Shown: positions 23,386 to 36,078, numbered from the stretch's first letter. The stretch: DNA of 64,000 nt from Paramarasmius palmivorus (GCA_037176845.1 JAYKXP010000009.1:558001-622000), one strand, 5' to 3'. Notes: generated by a model from the sequence alone, not told the origin. Numbers and translations are program-made.

Positions 23386-26300
23386 TTAAGAGGCAGGGGT
23401 ATCGGCGGGTGCATCGGCTAATCGCATGACCTCCATCAACAAGGTCTGCTGCTCGATATCCAACGATGTCGTAGCAGCTTGATAGCCTGAAGCATTGCGC
23501 ATTTGGAAGGCTGGGGGAAAAACATCAACAGTAATCCAAGAGATGTCAACAACGGACTTACAGGTGAGAGCTTGCTTGAACGAACTGTGTAAGTTCACGT
23601 TATCGAGGGGGCTAATGTACCCGAGCTCCTCCGCAACAATATCATCTTCGTCGTCACTTTCTACATCCTCGCCTTCTTCCAACTTCTCTGATCGCTCGCG
23701 TAGACGTGCACCCTGAAAAAACAAACATTCAGTGATATGGTGGCGTTGCAATATAATTTACCCACTTCTTTAGCAAGCATTTCCAGGTATGCCGAGTCCT
23801 CATCCCAAACGTCCTCTGGGAAAATATCAGCACGAGGCAGAGGTAACTTTGACAAGTGTGGCTTACCGTCATCACCATGAAGGTTCAAGAGCTTCTCTTC
23901 TTCAAGATCATCGTCATCAGAATCTTCCTGCAGAGATTCCTCAAGAGCTTTTCGGTCTGGAATAGGCAGATTAATATCGGAGAAATCCACGCCCGGGAAA
24001 AATAGAAGACTTACCTGCGATGGCTTTGGGTAGATCCTTGAATAGTTTAAGGATCCCACCCACGATGCCGGGCCAGCCTTCCCTCAGTTGCTCCGGAATA
24101 GCAGCCGGATCGAGCTCAAGTAAACTTGACAGAGCGAGGATGCTCAGCTTCTTGTCATGGACACGGGGGAGTAAGGTCTCATTCTTGTTAATGGCAGCGA
24201 ACCACTTGTCAAAGAATACTCTGGCTGATCCAGGCTTGGAGGTCTCCATGATATGGAGCGCCGCCGAAGGATTGTAAAGAACGGCATTTACGAGAACGTT
24301 AAGGAGAGCGAGTTTGAGAGCTGATGTTTCCGCAATATCAATGTAGTCCACAGCCGTAACAATAAATGTCGACAAAGCCTGCCGTGCAGGATGAGTACCA
24401 TCCGAGACCGAGAATGACCGACCACTCACATCATCGACATGACCACGGAGGTTGAGCAATACAGATTCGGCCAACTTGCAGCCGTTGACACCATCGTTTT
24501 CCCCAAGCTGCTTGTTAGTCAGAGAGGTTTGGTAAATATCGACTAGCATCTGCTTGTAGTCAGGGCGGTTCTTGATTACTTCATGGCCGTAAGAGACGAA
24601 ATTGTCGAGAGGAGCAAGCATCTCTATACATCGGGTCAATAACCAGTTCAACAACACAGAACATTTCTGACCTTCCAGGAAGTCCACCGCATCCGACTTA
24701 AACAATCGGTATGTGATCTCAAAGACAGGCCACATGTTGGGCGAGATAGCGCGCAGCTTGAATGTAAGGCTGTCAATGAGGTCGTACATGTTGTCGAAGA
24801 GGTCTAGTAAAGGAGAAAACAACGGAGTTCAACGTCAATGTCGTGACGATATCATTAGGAGAACACTTACCAAGGAGCTTCGATTCCAAAGTGAAAATAA
24901 CAATGGGAATGATAATCTCCTGTATTTGCATCAAAATCTCCGGAGCATTCTCAACGGTCGACACGATCTATGCTGGCACGTCAGAAGGAGCGCTCATACA
25001 GAACGGTATTCTTTTGGCTCACCGTCCATATGGTCTTGGCCACACCCATGGCGGCATAGGTCTTGTCATCGTCCCCATCCATCATGATAGACTCCAAATC
25101 ACCGGAGCCACCTTCGATTTCGTCCTGGGCTAGACTCTCCTTAGCCAAGCGGAGGTAAGAGTCGCACTGAGGGTACGTGGTCAATCAGACGCAAAATTAG
25201 TGACTGAAAGTAGAACGGACCAAGCTCTGTGTCAACTGTGCCGCCACTGGGAGCAATTCTGCCTGGAATTGATCCACCATGACTTCCATACTATGGTTGA
25301 GGATGTCCAGATCGGTCTCATCGGACAACTTGAGGAGATCTAGAGAAAATATGTTCAATATCAATAAAAACGCTGCTTCAACACACGCCGCCACGATGCC
25401 AACCTTGAACAACCTTCCCAACCTGAGGGGCAACTTGTGCCTTCACTATTGACATAAAAGTCAAGGTCAGAAAAGGTGATAACGGTGTTAGATGTGAAAC
25501 TTCATCTTACCTGATTCATTGGCAACAATCAATTCAGTCAATGCGAGAATTGCCTGCACCCTGACAGGAAGCTCCGGGTCGTCAAGAGCCGTGGCAGCAG
25601 CTCTGAAGTTCTTGTTGAGGTTCTAAGACGTCAAACCATCAAAGTCAGCTCTGGAGGTGATACCAGATATATTACGATACATACTTCCTCATTTGTCCAT
25701 GTCATCCCGGACTTTACGACGGTCCCGAGAACTTCACATGCCTATGATTCACATTAATTTCAATTTATCTCAGCGGGCACAGAGAAGGTGGAGATAAACT
25801 CACGATAGCTCTCATATAAGGTTCATTACTGGTGAATTCGGGAGTGACGAATTGAAGCACAAATTGCTCCATGTTGTTCTTGACGTCAGGATGCTTCATG
25901 ATCCAGGGGCCGAGAGCAGCAGTCATGTTTAAAGCACCAAAGCGCTGGGGTGCCGGGGAGTTGGACCTGAGAATGGTATTGATAAAGCTAAGAATGGGCA
26001 TGAAGGCAGCCTTGGTTCTGTTCCCAGCAAGTGCGAAGAGGAAGCTTGTCGCTGCCGAGACAGGAGTGGCATAGCTTTCGTATTCGTCTGAAGGAAGGGA
26101 AGAGAAGCAGTGTTAGCTAAAAGAACATGTAATACGAGAAGTTTTACTAACCAACTGAAACGCGAACATAGTCGACGGGATCACTTTGCCACAGGGCTTG
26201 CTTCGAAGGAGTGAAACAGAGGTGCGGGAAAGCGAACGAGGAAACGAGGGTCTCAAAATGAGGCTTGAGTAATGTCCAGGTTGACTTGGGTTTCACACTA

Positions 26301-27616
26301 ATGGCTTGTGAGACGATATGTCACATAGCCAACGGCATTACACTTACCACTCAGTGAAGAAAGAGAAGACATGGTACTGGCACTTCTTGGAGAGCCAAGC
26401 TTGACCGGAGACATAGAGTTCTACCTGTCTGAGGTAGATATTGAGAATCTCTGGAGCGAACATGGTCACAAAGTGCTCGGCGAAAGGACCATATTCCTTC
26501 TGCATGGGACTAGGAAGTTGCGACGGGTTACCAAAGCTGACATGAAAGCGTAAGAAGCCTATCGCTAGCAGAAGCGAAAAACGCATACCGGTGGAACAGA
26601 CGACCCAAAGTAGCAAATGCCCATTTCTTGGCTTTCCACCACTCACTTCGTTCGCGATCATCTTCGTCCTCAGGGACAGCCTCTTTCGGAATGTTGAGGT
26701 TGACAACTGCGAAGAAAAGCTGACCCCACGGAACGAGACTTTCCGCACTCTGTTGGTGAGCGCTGAGGTTGATGACAATACTAGTCTTGTACGTTTTCAG
26801 GATAAGGTGAAGCATAGTCGGGATCTCTTGTGACTGATTGGGCGGTGTTTGGAGCATCTGTGTGGCGATGCTGACGAGTATAGGGAAAAGCTCAGTAACG
26901 ATACGAGTCATATAATCGCTTTTTTGGCGAAACCTGCGTGGTGAAACAAATCAGAATGATAAGGGTTTATAGTCACGCCCTGTACACACCTGAAGGCCTT
27001 GACCGTCTCTAACGCAGCTACACATCCAGCATGAACTTCTCTTATTTCAGAGCTACCCAATAACCGCTTGATATCATCCAAAAGTCCTGGCCATCGTTCT
27101 GGGAAATCGTGGGATATGATGTTTTTGAGAGCACTGGCGAGCTGCAAACTAATACTGCGCGACGGTGAGGCGGATATAAGAGCCAAGATGCTTGATCTAA
27201 TGGCATTTTTGTCTGATTGAGGAATGGGTGCACGGTCCGCACGACCGGTGGGGGTGTCGAGAGTGTAGTGCGACGACACGCGATTCTTGACCCAAACCGA
27301 ACAAGCTTGACGAGTGGCACTATGAAAAGAGGATATCAGAGCATTGTTCAGTGCATTGAACTTGATTTGAACGCGTATGACACGTACAGATCAATAGAAT
27401 CGGCTGCGATGATTTGGAGGAGCGCAGCGATCATGCCCTCCTCATTTCCAATCTACATGAAAGGCAAGAAAAATGATTGCAATCGGTGAGCCGTTGGGGC
27501 CATACGCGTGGACATGATGAGCCAACCTTACGAATCTGAAGCTCTGCCGCTTTCCGAATATTGGGATCGGGATTGAATGTCGTTGAGAATAGATTCGTGA
27601 GGGTCTGTAGATCCAT
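23386..27616 (-). CDS. Importin-7/8 type karyopherin beta (Nmd5/Sxm1 family)
   Basis: Large HEAT-repeat nuclear import receptor. The N-terminal importin-beta domain is clear: MDLQTLTNLFSTTFNPDPN, RKAAELQIRKIGNEEGMIAA, then ASALKNIISHDFPERWPGLL and EVHAGCVAALETVKAF. Later blocks typical of importin-7/8 are RIVTELFPILVSIATQMLQ, WWKAKKWAFATLGRLFHRYG, PEILNIYLRQVELYVSGQAW, RFGALNMTAALGPWIMKHPD, FVLQFVTPEFTSNEPYMRA and GECYFNP-region equivalents further on. Near the C-terminus an acidic stretch (RSEKLEEGEDVESDDEDDIV) precedes YISPLDNVNLHSSFKQALT, as in this family. Many introns of 50-70 nt interrupt the gene. Likely cargo by analogy is ribosomal proteins, histones and TFIIS-like factors. Some exon edges between 25.7 and 26.3 kb are unverified. 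Confidence 0.9.
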
Positions 27617-30421
27617 CTGTTTGACAAAAATGAGAATATTAGTCAGTGAAGAAGTCTTTCACAACAAGATGTTGTGTATCAGGATACGGGGCTTACTTTG
27701 AGTATAGGAAAAAGATTTTTTGGAGGAGAAAATGAGAAGACGAGAGATGGACGTCAGGAATCAAGCAGCTAAACACAAAATTTTCTTACCGTCGCCACGT
27801 GGAGCGTGTACCGATACGCGCCCACATGCCTCGCTTGAGCCTCATCTGATTCTTTGTATTCTCCTTCAGCTCACTATAGACAAAGACTCAAGGTATCCTA
27901 GGAGCAATCAATGAATTGTAAAGGCTATGAAAGGATGAACAATGTTCAAACATTTGTCTTTGAGATTGTTATTCACCGGTGTACTACGGGGCTTGCGCTT
28001 CCGGAGCGATACAACGTGTAGAATGAGTCATGAAATGACACGATACATGTAAAAGAACATATTGAGAAGCACATGTTTGATGACTGGTATGGATCCATCG
28101 ATGTATCGGGAAGTGAACAAGGAAAAATCATAGGGAGTATGAAAGATTCGTGTGCTGAGTGCTTGCGGGCATGCTTTGGCCCATGGACATCAAATTGTTT
28201 TCGCGGAGCATGTGATCGGACCGTTTGAAAGCGAGGTAAAGAGTCCTGAACCGATTCTGGATCGCATTTCACTCTCCCAACACACACAACTCTCGTGTAA
28301 CGCGAGGCTTCTCTTTGCGGGGGTAGCGATGTTGCGACTGGCTGGCTTCTGAGAGATCGCGGCAAGGAGGGAAGATTCTGTCAGAACAAGAACGGGTAAC
28401 AGCGATAAGGACTCAAGTACTCACCACCTGCAAGCATACTATTACTATGGGTAGATCTGGCATTCAAACTAGGTTTTTGGGTTTCTGCATAACGTTGGTG
28501 ATTCGTGCAATGGGAGAGTGACAGATGTCAATGATAATAGACACTGGATTTGAGGGTGCGGGCTCACTAAAGCGTGATGAACACCGGTGGCCAGGGAACG
28601 TTGACTGTTGAGTTTGCATAATCCCTAGCTTGGCCTGAGAAGCCACGTCTTCGGACTCGGAAAGAGGAATGAATGAGAAGGGTCGCTCCATACTGGATGT
28701 AAACCCATGATGATGCTATTCATCCTGAAAAGAAGGCGAATTTAAAGTCCCTGATAGGCTTTCTATTTCATGGGAATAGCGTCTATTTTCAGGGTACCTG
28801 CATATCGTGGGTTCACAGGGATGGAATCCGGAGTCTGGCCCATAGTTGGTACTGTGAAAAGGGGGCTCAACGAAAATGTACCGAATGACATGACGTGGAT
28901 AGAACATAACTTACCTGCCAGCCATTCACACCCTCGAACGCTATCAGCCTCAGACACAGTGCAAGGTGCTCCTTCGGGACACGCGAATCCCTATCTTCCA
29001 ATTCAGAACCAGTATCGCGCGATACCCGTTATTGACCGTGTCTGCTCAGCAAATATAGCTCTGTGTTGAATCCTGGGGCTTATCTGAGTACATTCCGCTT
29101 CAAGGAGATTGGGTTCTGGATTCTGGATACGCCTGAAATGGGCTAGTAAATTAGTTAAGGAATCCAACTGACCGATACGAACTTACCATTGTCAAGGCAA
29201 GAAAAAAGTAAGTCTCTTGTTCTCATGTTACAAACAATGGATCTTTCAAGCTTGGAACAATCAGAGCTTTGCTAGAGCCCTTCCAGAGTATGGTGGACGT
29301 TGGGGGAAAGGGACTCGGAGGTCAATTGGCCTAAGCTTTTCCCACGACGACCTCAACGTCCTCCGCAAATTCGCAACCATGACCTGAACCATCTTTATCT
29401 GAGCGTTTGAGTGCTCAAACGCTCACTGTTCGTCCTACTCTACCGTTCGATAACAAATGGCTTCTTCATGTATTTTAGGCATCCCTCATGGGGCATAGAC
29501 GGCAATTTCGCAGGAGTACTGGATGTCTGGACGAACGACTGTCACCTGGGACTGGAATAGTCGTTTCGAGCCTCAGGCCTAGGCCTCAAGAGTCAAAGTC
29601 TCCTGGCTGTGATTAGGCATGCGCTAGAATTTAACCCTCTCCACTCACTTCTCTGAGGAATGGTTTCTGCGTATGAAGGATGTCTGTACTCGGGTATCGG
29701 TAGTCTCACGCTGAGAGCAAGCTGAAGAGTCGTTGCTTTGACATTCAGCTGTCTCGAGGTCTCGTTCTCTATCCAAGCGACAACTATTTGTAGAGGAATA
29801 TCAATACACGGGAAACGCTGCTGTCAATAGGAAGCGAGACAGAGGTTCTGACGCTTTATCGTCATCCGAGGATCTGGGAGCGGCGAGGAGGATTGCTGGG
29901 ATCGTTCATTGTCCGACTGGCGGCGGATATGCGACGGGGATGCGTTGGGGTGAAGACATACCAGACAGAGATGGAACCAGGGAACGTGGCTTCGTATCTT
30001 GGATGCTCCGGAGAAGTGAGTTCTCTCGACTGCGTCTTGAGCATTTTCTGACATACGATGTCCTTGTAGGTTTTGAAATGAATGCAAGGGTACCTGGCTA
30101 TCAGCATCTCACTTACCCGTTGGTGTCTCGCCAACTCAACTCAAGACCAGACAACTGCGAGCGTCACCGTTGTCATCTTCCGGAGTCCGGACAACGGAAA
30201 CCATTTGATTGTGGGTACCAATAGCGCAGGAATTAAACCACTTAGGTAAATTCCGAATTCGCTATGATTGCGGATACCTAAGATAGCTCTGTAGGTCGAA
30301 TCAATACTGAAACTTGCTCGTCCCAGTACTACACGCGTACTTAGGGGGTAGTCAACGTGACGTGTGACATGTCGTGTTTTAAAATCGCGTGCTTGAGATT
30401 TCTTTGTGTTTTCCTACCACC
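27617..30421. other. 2.8 kb region with unresolved minus-strand coding patches
   Basis: There are two coding-like patches. One (28464-28691, minus) reads ERPFSFIPLSESEDVASQAK and ends in a stop; upstream at about 28980-28750 a further patch has TNYGPDSGFHPCEPTICR. The second (29824-30134, minus) has KTYKDIVCQKMLKTQSREL and, after a possible 45-nt intron, SDNERSQQSSSPLPDPRM. I could not join them in phase, and no family is recognised. A 26-bp near-perfect palindrome lies at 29400-29425. The left end is the 5' flank of the importin gene. Confidence 0.3.
29400..29425. repeat. Inverted repeat with 12-bp arms and 2-nt spacer
   Basis: The arms TGAGCGTTTGAG and CTCAAACGCTCA are perfect reverse complements separated by TG. 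The element lies in an intergenic region and could be a dimeric transcription-factor site or a hairpin. Confidence 0.6.
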
Positions 30422-31894
30422 ATGTCTGTTTCTCCTTCACCTGCAAACATTCGCGACGAACTGCTCAGGGAGATGTCTCATTATCGTCCGTCAGTTTCGG
30501 TATGGCGCTACAGTTGCTTGTCAGTTTTCCCTTTTTTAACAAGACTCTTACAGCCACTTGGTCCCAGCTCTTCGTCCGAGTCGACGAAAAACAACATCCA
30601 GCAGTTATCATTCGATGTCCTCCAGAAGATCCTTCTTCACGTCATTCCTCCAAGCTCCTTAATCAACCTGCACACCATCACCGCTAGCAAGCGAAGCTCA
30701 CCATACAAACAAAACATCCGAACGAAGAAACGGCTTCAACTCGTTTGTAAAGATTGGTACCTCGCGAGCCAGCCTCTCCTATATGAAGACGTGCTATTGT
30801 GGGATCTCTCCCACCTACACCTCTTCAACCGCACCATCGACACGTTTCCTGGTACTCAGCGCCTCCTCGTCAAGCGAATCACTCTTTCCAGGTTCACCTT
30901 TGGCGTTGATGGAGCGAAACATGCTAGGATGAAGCTACTCGAGCTCTGTCCAAACGTGTCTTCGTTGACCCTCTTACCTGCCTGGACGATCACACCCTCT
31001 CCGATGCTATCATTAGCCCAGCTTCGTATGCCGCATCTAACGGAACTTCAACTCGGCGAGCACATGGACTTCGAGGTCGAAGACCTCGCAAAGCTGTCAT
31101 ATTCCATTGAAACGCTGCAGATTGAGTTTTCGAAGCCGGACATGACGTCTGGGAAGGTGTATTGGCCTCGTCTGCATGCCCTCGTCTTGGGAAGCCCCAA
31201 TACGGCCCTTCCAGGTTGCGATTGGGTAATGCCCAATCTGCAAAGCCTGACCCTCGCATCCTGCAACCTCAGTACCTGGGATCAGCTTTATCTGTTCATC
31301 GAGAAGCACGGGCAGCGGCTGGTGTACTTGAGTATCACTGGCACGGACGATGTCTGGTCCCACATGCAAAGGATACTGGATGTAACGGTTGAGCTGAAGC
31401 ATCTTGCGTTGCAAGCGCCGTTTAAAGGCGTACCCGTTGCACTGTCGCATCAGTCGGTCAAGTGGATTGATATCTGGGTATCGTGCTATATGGAGTGCTT
31501 TGACAAGGAGTGGTCGTCTGGTCTCCCCGCGCTGCAGAGACTTCGGCAATTGGACAGAGCTCTGTTGACGACAAGAGCCTCATACCGTCTACCGGAAATC
31601 TTACATCCTGGAACGGTCGAGTCCGACTGCAGGTTCGTGTACTCTGGGGTAGACATCTTCCAGGAAGGTGACTATGTTGGTCGGAATGATCTGCCCTATG
31701 TCGACCAATTCGACTCGGAGGAGGAAGAGGATAGTGAGATCGATGAGGCAGAATCGGAACCGAAATCGGATGATTCCGATTCTGACCCCCCATGGGGCGA
31801 GGACGAAGACTATTCGTCTGACGAATATGCCACGTCTACCTATACGGCCTCAGGAAACTACGACGAGGAGTACGAAGATGATGTGGATGGATGA
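30422..31894 (+). CDS. F-box-like protein with acidic C-terminal tail
   Basis: Probable substrate adaptor of an SCF ubiquitin ligase. The start is set at 30422, where the ATG has a strong context (ACCACCATGT), 11 codons inside the longest frame. The F-box-like region is about residues 59-125: IQQLSFDVLQKILLHVIPPS, then RLQLVCKDWYLASQPLLYED. The middle 250 residues alternate Leu-rich strands and helices (SLTLLPAWTIT, LTELQLGEHMDFE, LQSLTLASCNLSTW, LVYLSITGTDD) that resemble degenerate LRRs. From about residue 420 the chain is very acidic (QFDSEEEEDSEIDEAESEP, then YDEEYEDDVDG). A 54-nt GT..AG segment in frame at 30500-30553 is probably an intron, so the mature protein may be 472 rather than 490 residues. 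Agaricomycetes carry large families of such proteins; the target is unknown. Confidence 0.8.
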   Translation: MSVSPSPANIRDELLREMSHYRPSVSVWRYSCLSVFPFLTRLLQPLGPSSSSESTKNNIQQLSFDVLQKILLHVIPPSSLINLHTITASKRSSPYKQNIRTKKRLQLVCKDWYLASQPLLYEDVLLWDLSHLHLFNRTIDTFPGTQRLLVKRITLSRFTFGVDGAKHARMKLLELCPNVSSLTLLPAWTITPSPMLSLAQLRMPHLTELQLGEHMDFEVEDLAKLSYSIETLQIEFSKPDMTSGKVYWPRLHALVLGSPNTALPGCDWVMPNLQSLTLASCNLSTWDQLYLFIEKHGQRLVYLSITGTDDVWSHMQRILDVTVELKHLALQAPFKGVPVALSHQSVKWIDIWVSCYMECFDKEWSSGLPALQRLRQLDRALLTTRASYRLPEILHPGTVESDCRFVYSGVDIFQEGDYVGRNDLPYVDQFDSEEEEDSEIDEAESEPKSDDSDSDPPWGEDEDYSSDEYATSTYTASGNYDEEYEDDVDG

Positions 31895-32145
31895 AGCGCG
31901 GCGCCGCATTAGGGTGACAGTATTAGGTGCTTGTGATATGGGTCAATGTTTAGGCAGCAACCTCCTTGCGTGTAGTCTGCGTGTAGTCAACTCCTGAAAA
32001 TCTGTATGTTGGACGCCTGATTTAGCCAGTTTCCTGTACCAGCATTCATGTGAAGAAAGCCCGAGAAAGAATGGAATAGAGTATGCAGAAGATAAGGTAC
32101 AGATCAACGAGGCGAAGGCACGAAGAATATGAATGTTGGAGGTAT

Positions 32146-34007
32146 TACTCCTTGCTCTTTTTCTTCTTCTCCTTCTCCTTCTTCTCCTTCTTATCTTTCT
32201 TATCTTTCTTTTTCTTTTTCGAGTCATCGTCCTATGTAAAACGTCAGCAAGGTTCAAAGTCACAAGGTAAGCACATACCTCATCCATAGCATCATCGTCA
32301 GCGGCAGCCTTTGCTTCCGCCTTTGCCTTTGCCTTCTTTTCCTTCTTCTGTGCCTTCTTCTCCTCCTTCGACAACTTGACTTTCTTCGTCGACGGCTCTT
32401 CCTCCTCGTCCACATCCATATCATCACTCTTTCGCTTCTTCTTCTCCTTGTCCTTCTTCTTCTCCTTCTTTGGGCTCGGCTCCAAAGTCGTCAATGCTGG
32501 ACCATCCATATCGACATCATCGTCCTCGTCCTCGTCCATGTCCATTGCCAAGTCCTGAAGCACCTTACGCATAGCTTCAGAGTTCTTGGATGGAGGTGCG
32601 CCAGTCTCGAAGAAGTTGAGGCGTTCTTCGACTTGCGCACGAAGGGCCTCCCCGAACTTGGCTGAAGGGTTTTCTGTGTTCCAGAAAGCGTTAGTTCAGA
32701 CTGACATCTAGGACGACTGTACATACCCGAGAAACAATCTATTCTTGACGCTATTGAGCATTTGTTGGCAAGGAATCGTGATATACGACCCTTGTGTTTT
32801 GGCCCTGCGCGACCGATGAAGGATGAATGGTACAACAAACCGTACTAGTGGCAAGAACGTGTGAGTAATTGGATCAATGAAACGGGAAGAATTCATAATC
32901 ACCTTCGGTGTGTTGCCCTTCGTCTTCAACGCTCTGAACAACGCCTTCTCCGCTCCCAAGATCTGAACCGTACTGGCAGGGTACTTGCTCAAATTCGTCA
33001 AGCTCCCAGCATGACTGATCAAACGTGCACCAATACGTTCTCCAAGCAACGCCGTAAGACTCGGCGCGACCTGATTCATCTTCTCCGTGAGGTAATCTAC
33101 TAACGACTTCCTGTACTCGGCTAATGACACCACCCGTCCTGCGAAGGCGTGAATGTTCATCATGTCTATCTCTGACAATGATGAGCCCATGGATCCACGA
33201 GCAGCGTCGTAGATATTCCTTGCTGTTGTCGAGTTCTCGTCAAGGATAGCGGCGAGATCGGAAAGTTTGTCCTCGGTGAGCGTATCCTTGTCCCCGATGA
33301 ACTGCGCTGCACGAGCATACTGGTAGTTGTCGGGAACGAGTTTAACGAGTTCCGGGAAGTGGTATCCATACCATTCCCTAACTCGCATGGAGAACAGGTT
33401 GACATCCTTGTCCATCTGGTCAAGGAGAGCAATAGCTTGAATGATCATGTTGTCAATTCGGTTGACGTTGAATTTTAATTTGGCACGGGAGTAGGAGTGA
33501 CCGAGACCAAGCTGCGCCTTGGTCAGGTCGTCGTCTTGGAGGCCTTTGAGAAGTTTTCCGGCGTGTAACCGTAGCCCACGAATGATGTTTTGTGCGCTCT
33601 CCGAAGCATCACATTGTACACCGGCTGCTTCACGGATGTTTCCTGCAAGTGCGGGGTCGGATACGGCAAGTACTGCGGGGGATTTTTTGGATGCCTTTGC
33701 GAGATTTAATTCGAGGAGGTCCTTGAGGTAGTCGTTGACGATACCTGAACAGTTCACGGCACAATTAATTGCGAAAAACTCGAAAAAAACAACAACACAT
33801 ACCTTCAGAGATATCATTCGCGTTCTCCAGGGCATGAGCAGCATTTTTGAATGGTACAAAGCTCATCAGCGAGACCATTTTCCCAAACTTTGAGAGGTCT
33901 TTTATCGAGTTTTGTGCATCCTGTGTGTGTGCCCCAATGTCTTCCGTTAGCTTGACCTCAAACAGGCCGTAGCCTGACGAGGATTCGAGAAGAGCATGAG
34001 TGATCAT
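32146..34007 (-). CDS. NOP56: NOP56, box C/D snoRNP core protein
   Basis: Nucleolar scaffold that binds fibrillarin and the snoRNA in rRNA 2'-O-methylation. The start [20 protein letters not shown], followed by [20 protein letters not shown] and [14 protein letters not shown], is diagnostic of NOP56 rather than NOP58. A long exon carries [79 protein letters not shown] and the Nop domain [59 protein letters not shown]. The C-terminus has an acidic patch [13 protein letters not shown] followed by a Lys/Glu-rich tail. Reading through the last intron, the protein ends in a KKE/KKD run and KSKE, with the stop at 32146. It converges with the F-box gene, 251 bp apart. Confidence 0.95.
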
Positions 34008-36078
34008 GATGAGCAAGGACCTCTGCTCGTCGTCACGAACAACGACCAAAAACTTTTTTTGATTTTCGCACTCCGACACTGGATTAGTCAGCACTTGGGC
34101 GTCTTTACGCGTCCGGGGAAAGAGACGCGTTGCATTGATGGTGACTCAACCCAACTCAGATGCTGTAGGGCTATGGGCAATCTTTCTTTCCTACTTCCAT
34201 GTCGTCAAGCCGCTAGAGATGAGGTATAGTTCAGGAATAGCTTGGGCACCTATGTGAGTTACCAGCTCGAAATGGACTAGGAAGCCACGGTCACTGACTT
34301 GATTCTTCTGTTTAGCTTTTTGCCACGGTTCGGCATATACCATCGATAAGACAGTGCTGCGAACGTCTCCGCTCTACCACCTTAGAATGTCGTGTCTTAT
34401 TGAACTTCTCCTTTGAAACTGGACAACATTAGACGTCGCCTCAAGACCTTTTGGAACGACATGAGGACAAACCAACTTCTTCATCTCCGAAGCAAGGCGA
34501 TCTGCGTACCGAAAATCAGCAAAGAGTATCAATCATGACGGATATGACTGAATTGCAACTAGTCATGGCCATGCCCTTGATGGTTACCTTCGCCTCGCCA
34601 GCCCAGCTCGACGAATTCTGCTTGTTAAGACACTCGGGGCACATCTGTATGTTTCTGTCAATTATTTGGACCTGTTCTAATGGAGGCTGTCTGGAGACTG
34701 GAGTCTCACTGCTAGGCAACACGCAGCAGAGGTTGTTCGAACAACACACGTAACTCTTATTCGGACCCTGTTATGTTACTGTGTATCCCTCTTCACACTT
34801 GCACGTCTGGAGCTTGCACACCAAGTCACATTCAACGCGGGCCGTGAAGTGTCCTGATGATTTACTGGTAGTGGCGTTCACCCGGACCTTCGCTGAGTGT
34901 TTTCTCTTGCCTCGAGGACGCAGCCTGTACACTGGTTCTGATTGTCCATATTCAGTTCGATCCCAGTCTTGGAGTCGAGATCTAGAGTACCCCAACTACT
35001 AGTACTTTGCCAACACTAGTGCCTGGAGCTGATGGTCCTTGTGTAGAGTCCTGCGGATGTGAGATACGTCGTCGACGTGCGGTTCGCTTGTCAACAACTT
35101 TGACGCTCGTGGAAGCCCGGGATGATATCCGAAGAGCTTTTGAGTGGTCCTGATGAGCTATCCATGATTGCACACCTGCTAGCATTCTGGCCTCTGCAAG
35201 CACAACTTTGGCGAGCAACACTCACAGGAGTTACACTATGGAAGAAGGGATGACGTTCTCTCTTTCCCCACAAGCGCTTATTGGCCCCACATATTTCAAT
35301 CCCTGGCGTATGAAGCTGTTTCTATCCCCATATGAGGTTGACAGATTTGACGAAGTGTCTTATCTTCTCCTCCTGGCTGCAGTATGTTTTTAGTCCTTTT
35401 CGAATACTCCCGATCATTATCCCGCGGCTGGGGCTTCTACTGGCATTCTACCGCTTTCCATCGGTCTTCGGCGTCATGACTTGAGGTGGCGCCTTACATC
35501 CGGTAACTTTTTTTGCTTGTGCGTAAAGCCCGCTTGCTCCTGCTCCCCAGCATCGTCCTTGACTAGAGCGGTGTAGGTGTTCTCGATTCGTATCGTTGAA
35601 GCTTCTGCTGCAGCTTGCTTCTATGCCCTTCAAAACTACAAGAATGTCCATCTCCGATTCGCCAGGCAGTTGGCCAACATTGTACCGCCGGAAGATTACC
35701 CCGGAACGCCCGCTTGTTTTGAATTTCGGACTCCGATCACGTGTTACATACACAAGAAGTTTCCGACTGAAGCCTTGCCATCACCTCGTGTTTGGGGTCA
35801 GGCTGCTTGCCTTTTCCCTCCACTCTTAAGGCCCACGCAAGCCATCTTTGAACCTTCGAGGGCCCGTCCTCAGGTTTGGAGGAAAACGCTGCTGGTACCA
35901 ACGAGGTGAGTCATTCTCCGCATGTTTGTCCCTCAACTTCTCATTTTCGCAGCCTCACCGCCTAGCTCGTGTCGATCACCCTACCACGCGTTGTTCACCA
36001 CCTTCTTTATATTGGCATCTTCTTGTAGTACGCTATTCCCTCTTTGAAGCCCTATCGATTCCGACCATAGGGATAATG
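34008..36078. other. 2 kb region between NOP56 and the DUF6699-like gene
   Basis: The left end is the NOP56 promoter. Beyond it are weak frames on both strands: plus strand 34451-34753, and minus strand 34771-34995 and 35448-35753. The last contains SGRSGVIFRRYNVGQLPGES and MDILVVLKGIEASCSRSFND. None matches a family I know, and exon chains do not hold together. A small unrecognised minus-strand gene around 35.4-35.8 kb is possible. Confidence 0.3.
34107..34130. promoter_or_regulatory. Paired MCB-like boxes upstream of NOP56
   Basis: Two ACGCGT hexamers lie 12 nt apart, within a 7-bp inverted repeat (ACGCGTC ... GACGCGT), about 100-123 bp upstream of the NOP56 ATG. ACGCGT is the MluI cell-cycle box bound by MBF/SBF-type APSES factors in fungi. 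Function here is inference. Confidence 0.45.

Noticed and set aside
29824..30134. Possible HMG-box or mating-type gene
   Set aside because: I looked for an HMG-type core in all minus-strand frames and found none.
32158..32222. Pyrimidine-rich tract as a regulatory repeat
   Set aside because: It is the antisense of Lys codons in the NOP56 tail.
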